Assembly: GCF_031348265.1 (NCBI RefSeq)
Contig: NZ_CP133771.1
Span: 7,688,001-7,752,000, forward strand
DNA: 64,000 nt
Origin: Streptomyces collinus
GTDB lineage: Bacteria; Actinomycetota; Actinomycetes; Streptomycetales; Streptomycetaceae
Direction: 5' to 3'
Shown here: one piece after another, positions 62,694 to 64,000 of the stretch
Layout: each line of letters opens with the position of its first letter
Numbering within the stretch: position 1 is the stretch's first letter
Position numbers and translations under genes: made by a program
The notes under the pieces: model-generated
The model's input: only the letters and a program-made list of their open reading frames with translations
Database searches by the model: none
What the model was told of the DNA's origin: nothing

Positions 62694-63671
62694 TCAGTGG
62701 CTCGTGCTCGGCGACGGCACCCCGGCGAGGAGGTCCGCGACCTCCGACTCGGTGGGCATCGCGGAGGAGCAGGCGAGGCGCGAGGCGACGAGGGCGCCGG
62801 CGGCGTTGGCGTGGCGCATGGTCTTCTCCAGGTCCCAGCCGCCGAGCAGACCGTGGCAGAGCGAGCCGCCGAAGGCGTCGCCCGCGCCGAGGCCGTTGAC
62901 CACCTCGACGGGCACCGGCGGCACCTCGGCCCGGGTGCCGTCGCGGTGCACGGCCAGGACGCCCTTGGGGCCCTGCTTGACGACGGCCAGCTCCACGCCG
63001 GCCTCCAGCAGCGCGTCCGCGCAGGCCTGCGGCTCGCGCACGCCGGTGGCGATCTCGCACTCGTCGAGGTTGCCGACGGCGACCGTGGCGTGCCGCAGGG
63101 CCTCGCGGTAGTACGGGCGGGCCTCCTCCGGGTCGCGCCAGAACATCGGGCGCCAGTCGAGGTCGAAGACGGTGATGCCGGACTTGTCGCGGGCCTTGAG
63201 GGCGGCGAGCGTGGCGGAGCGGCTGGGCTCCTCGCTCAGGCCGGTGCCGGTGATCCAGAAGATCCGGGCGCCGCGGATGGCGAAGAAGTCCAGCTCGTCG
63301 GTGTGGATCTCCAGGTCCGGCGCCTTGGGGCGGCGGTAGAAGTACAGCGGGAAGTCGTCCGGCGGGAAGATCTCGCAGAACGTGACCGGCGTCGGGTACG
63401 CGCCGACCGGGGTGACCCAGCGGTCGTCGACGCCGAAGTCCTTCAGCGCCTCGTGCAGATACGTGCCGAAGGGGTCGTCGCCGGTGCGCGTGATCACCGC
63501 CGTGCGGCGTCCGAGGCGGGCTGCGGCGACCGCCACATTGGCCGCGGAACCTCCCAGGAATTTTCCGAAAGTCTCCACGTCGGCCAGGGGGACGCCGGTC
63601 TGCAGGGGGTAGAGGTCGACCCCGATGCGGCCCATCGTGATCACATCGAAATACTGGGCTGGCTCGGCCAT
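62694..63671 (-). CDS. iolC: 5-dehydro-2-deoxygluconokinase
   Basis: A 325-residue PfkB-type sugar kinase that phosphorylates 2-deoxy-5-keto-gluconate. FDVITMGRIGVDLYPLQTGVPLADVETFGKFLGGSAANVAVAAARLG is characteristic of IolC, and the ATP/anion site is NGLGAGDAFGGSLCHGLL. ATG 63671 follows GGAGGTCGC. It is the first gene of the inositol operon. Genes for inositol dehydrogenase (iolG), IolE and the transporter are not in the window. Confidence 0.94.
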   Translation of the reverse strand: MAEPAQYFDVITMGRIGVDLYPLQTGVPLADVETFGKFLGGSAANVAVAAARLGRRTAVITRTGDDPFGTYLHEALKDFGVDDRWVTPVGAYPTPVTFCEIFPPDDFPLYFYRRPKAPDLEIHTDELDFFAIRGARIFWITGTGLSEEPSRSATLAALKARDKSGITVFDLDWRPMFWRDPEEARPYYREALRHATVAVGNLDECEIATGVREPQACADALLEAGVELAVVKQGPKGVLAVHRDGTRAEVPPVPVEVVNGLGAGDAFGGSLCHGLLGGWDLEKTMRHANAAGALVASRLACSSAMPTESEVADLLAGVPSPSTSH

Positions 63672-63993
63672 GCGCGACCTCCTCGGGAAGCTGGGGATGC
63701 GGGTCCTGGGGCGCCCTGACACGGTGGGGGCGTGGATCCACGGGACCTGCCGCCTCCCAGGTGTAGGTCTCGGAGGGCGGTGCTGTCAATAGTTTGTACT
63801 TACATTCGGACCTGCTTGTGAAATGATGTCTTAACAAAGTATTGACAGCGGGCCTGGCAGCGACTTGTATCCCGTGCCATCGCAACAGTCGGTTTGCGGC
63901 ATCATGATCCGGACTCCGTAAGGCTCCGGGACCACGGATCCCTTCGTGATCCCTTCCTTTCCCCCGCAGTAGCACAGTGAGGTGCCAGGAAAG
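63672..63993. promoter_or_regulatory. Divergent regulatory region between iolC and a plus-strand gene
   Basis: No gene fits here. GCTGTCAATAGTTTGT (63782-63797) and ACAAAGTATTGACAGC (63834-63849) are inverted copies matching at 15 of 16 bases; ACAT also recurs at the inner ends (to 63805 and 63826). Each arm carries TTGACA pointing outward: 63789-63784 on minus for iolC (possible -10 near 63766) and 63842-63847 on plus, 17 bases before TTGTAT (63865-63870). A perfect palindrome CGTGGATCCACG lies at 63731-63742 in the iolC leader. Confidence 0.65.
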
Positions 63994-64000
63994 ATGGACC
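63994..64000 (+). CDS. Start of a plus-strand gene cut by the window edge
   Basis: ATG at 63994 follows GAGGTG (63979-63984) by 9 bases, and a TTGACA/TTGTAT promoter lies about 125 bases upstream. Only two codons are present, so nothing can be said of the product. Position opposite iolC suggests an inositol-related gene such as a transporter or iolE/iolH, which is a guess. Confidence 0.4.

Noticed and set aside
63731..63742. Perfect palindrome CGTGGATCCACG as the inositol operator
   Set aside because: It lies in the leader, is short, and does not recur; the longer inverted arms at 63782-63849 fit the promoters better.

Overview
The window is high-GC, densely packed actinobacterial chromosome, almost certainly Streptomyces. 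It has codon-third-position GC bias on both strands, conservon genes (roadblock, DUF742, GTPase), WhiB, DUF427, DUF574-type methyltransferase and DUF3140 proteins, and overlapping ATGA/TGATG gene junctions. No transposase, integrase, phage gene, CRISPR array, rRNA or PKS/NRPS gene was found. It reads as chromosome-arm style metabolism and envelope glycan genes.

Layout. 1-1.8 kb: end of a conservon (CvnB partial, CvnC, CvnD) plus a GAF protein. 1.9-4.2 kb: threonine catabolism (tdh-kbl). 4.2-6.7 kb: LysR regulator, XRE-cupin regulator with a perfect inverted repeat over its start codon, GNAT and MmcQ-like proteins. 6.7-8.4 kb: a transketolase split into two genes behind a SoxR-like dyad. 8.5 kb: tRNA-Pro(GGG) with terminator. 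8.5-16.6 kb: MASE1 membrane protein running antisense into the tRNA, GAF-SpoIIE phosphatase, DUF4916/NUDIX, a FluG-like amidohydrolase plus glutamine-synthetase pair, a methyltransferase, a lipoprotein and a decayed histidine kinase. 16.6-23.7 kb: a tight catabolic operon of unknown substrate (XRE-cupin, M24 hydrolase, E1 alpha/beta, amidohydrolase, bicupin, SDR). 23.7-31 kb: HhH-GPD protein, DUF3140, dps-whiB, thiolase, TauE, HAD, cobK/cobF, DUF309 and a second identical tRNA-Pro(GGG). 31.3-38.6 kb: LpqY-SugABC-type ABC importer, aldo/keto reductase, DUF427, TetR.

38.7-51.0 kb holds a nine-gene, continuously overlapping minus-strand operon for a surface glycan: GT2, two GT4 enzymes, a flippase fused to a nucleotidyltransferase-like domain, a thymidylate-kinase-like domain fused to a GT4, a PIG-L deacetylase, a membrane GT, a glycoside-hydrolase-like lipoprotein and a CelD/FemAB acyltransferase. 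Next come a divergent GH15 enzyme, a degenerate-GGDEF/intact-EAL membrane protein and a GalE-like epimerase lacking the usual catalytic tyrosine. Three promoters here (GT operon, GH15, galE) share a near-palindrome based on GTTTACGACGTATAC at a constant distance from a TTGAC element. I read this as one co-regulated, possibly undescribed glycan system tied to c-di-GMP turnover; this is the best candidate for novelty in the window.

56.7-63.7 kb: a myo-inositol catabolic operon (iolC, aldolase, iolB, iolD, iolA/mmsA, gntR) driven from a divergent promoter region whose long inverted-repeat arms each carry a TTGACA. The last bases appear to start a divergently transcribed gene.
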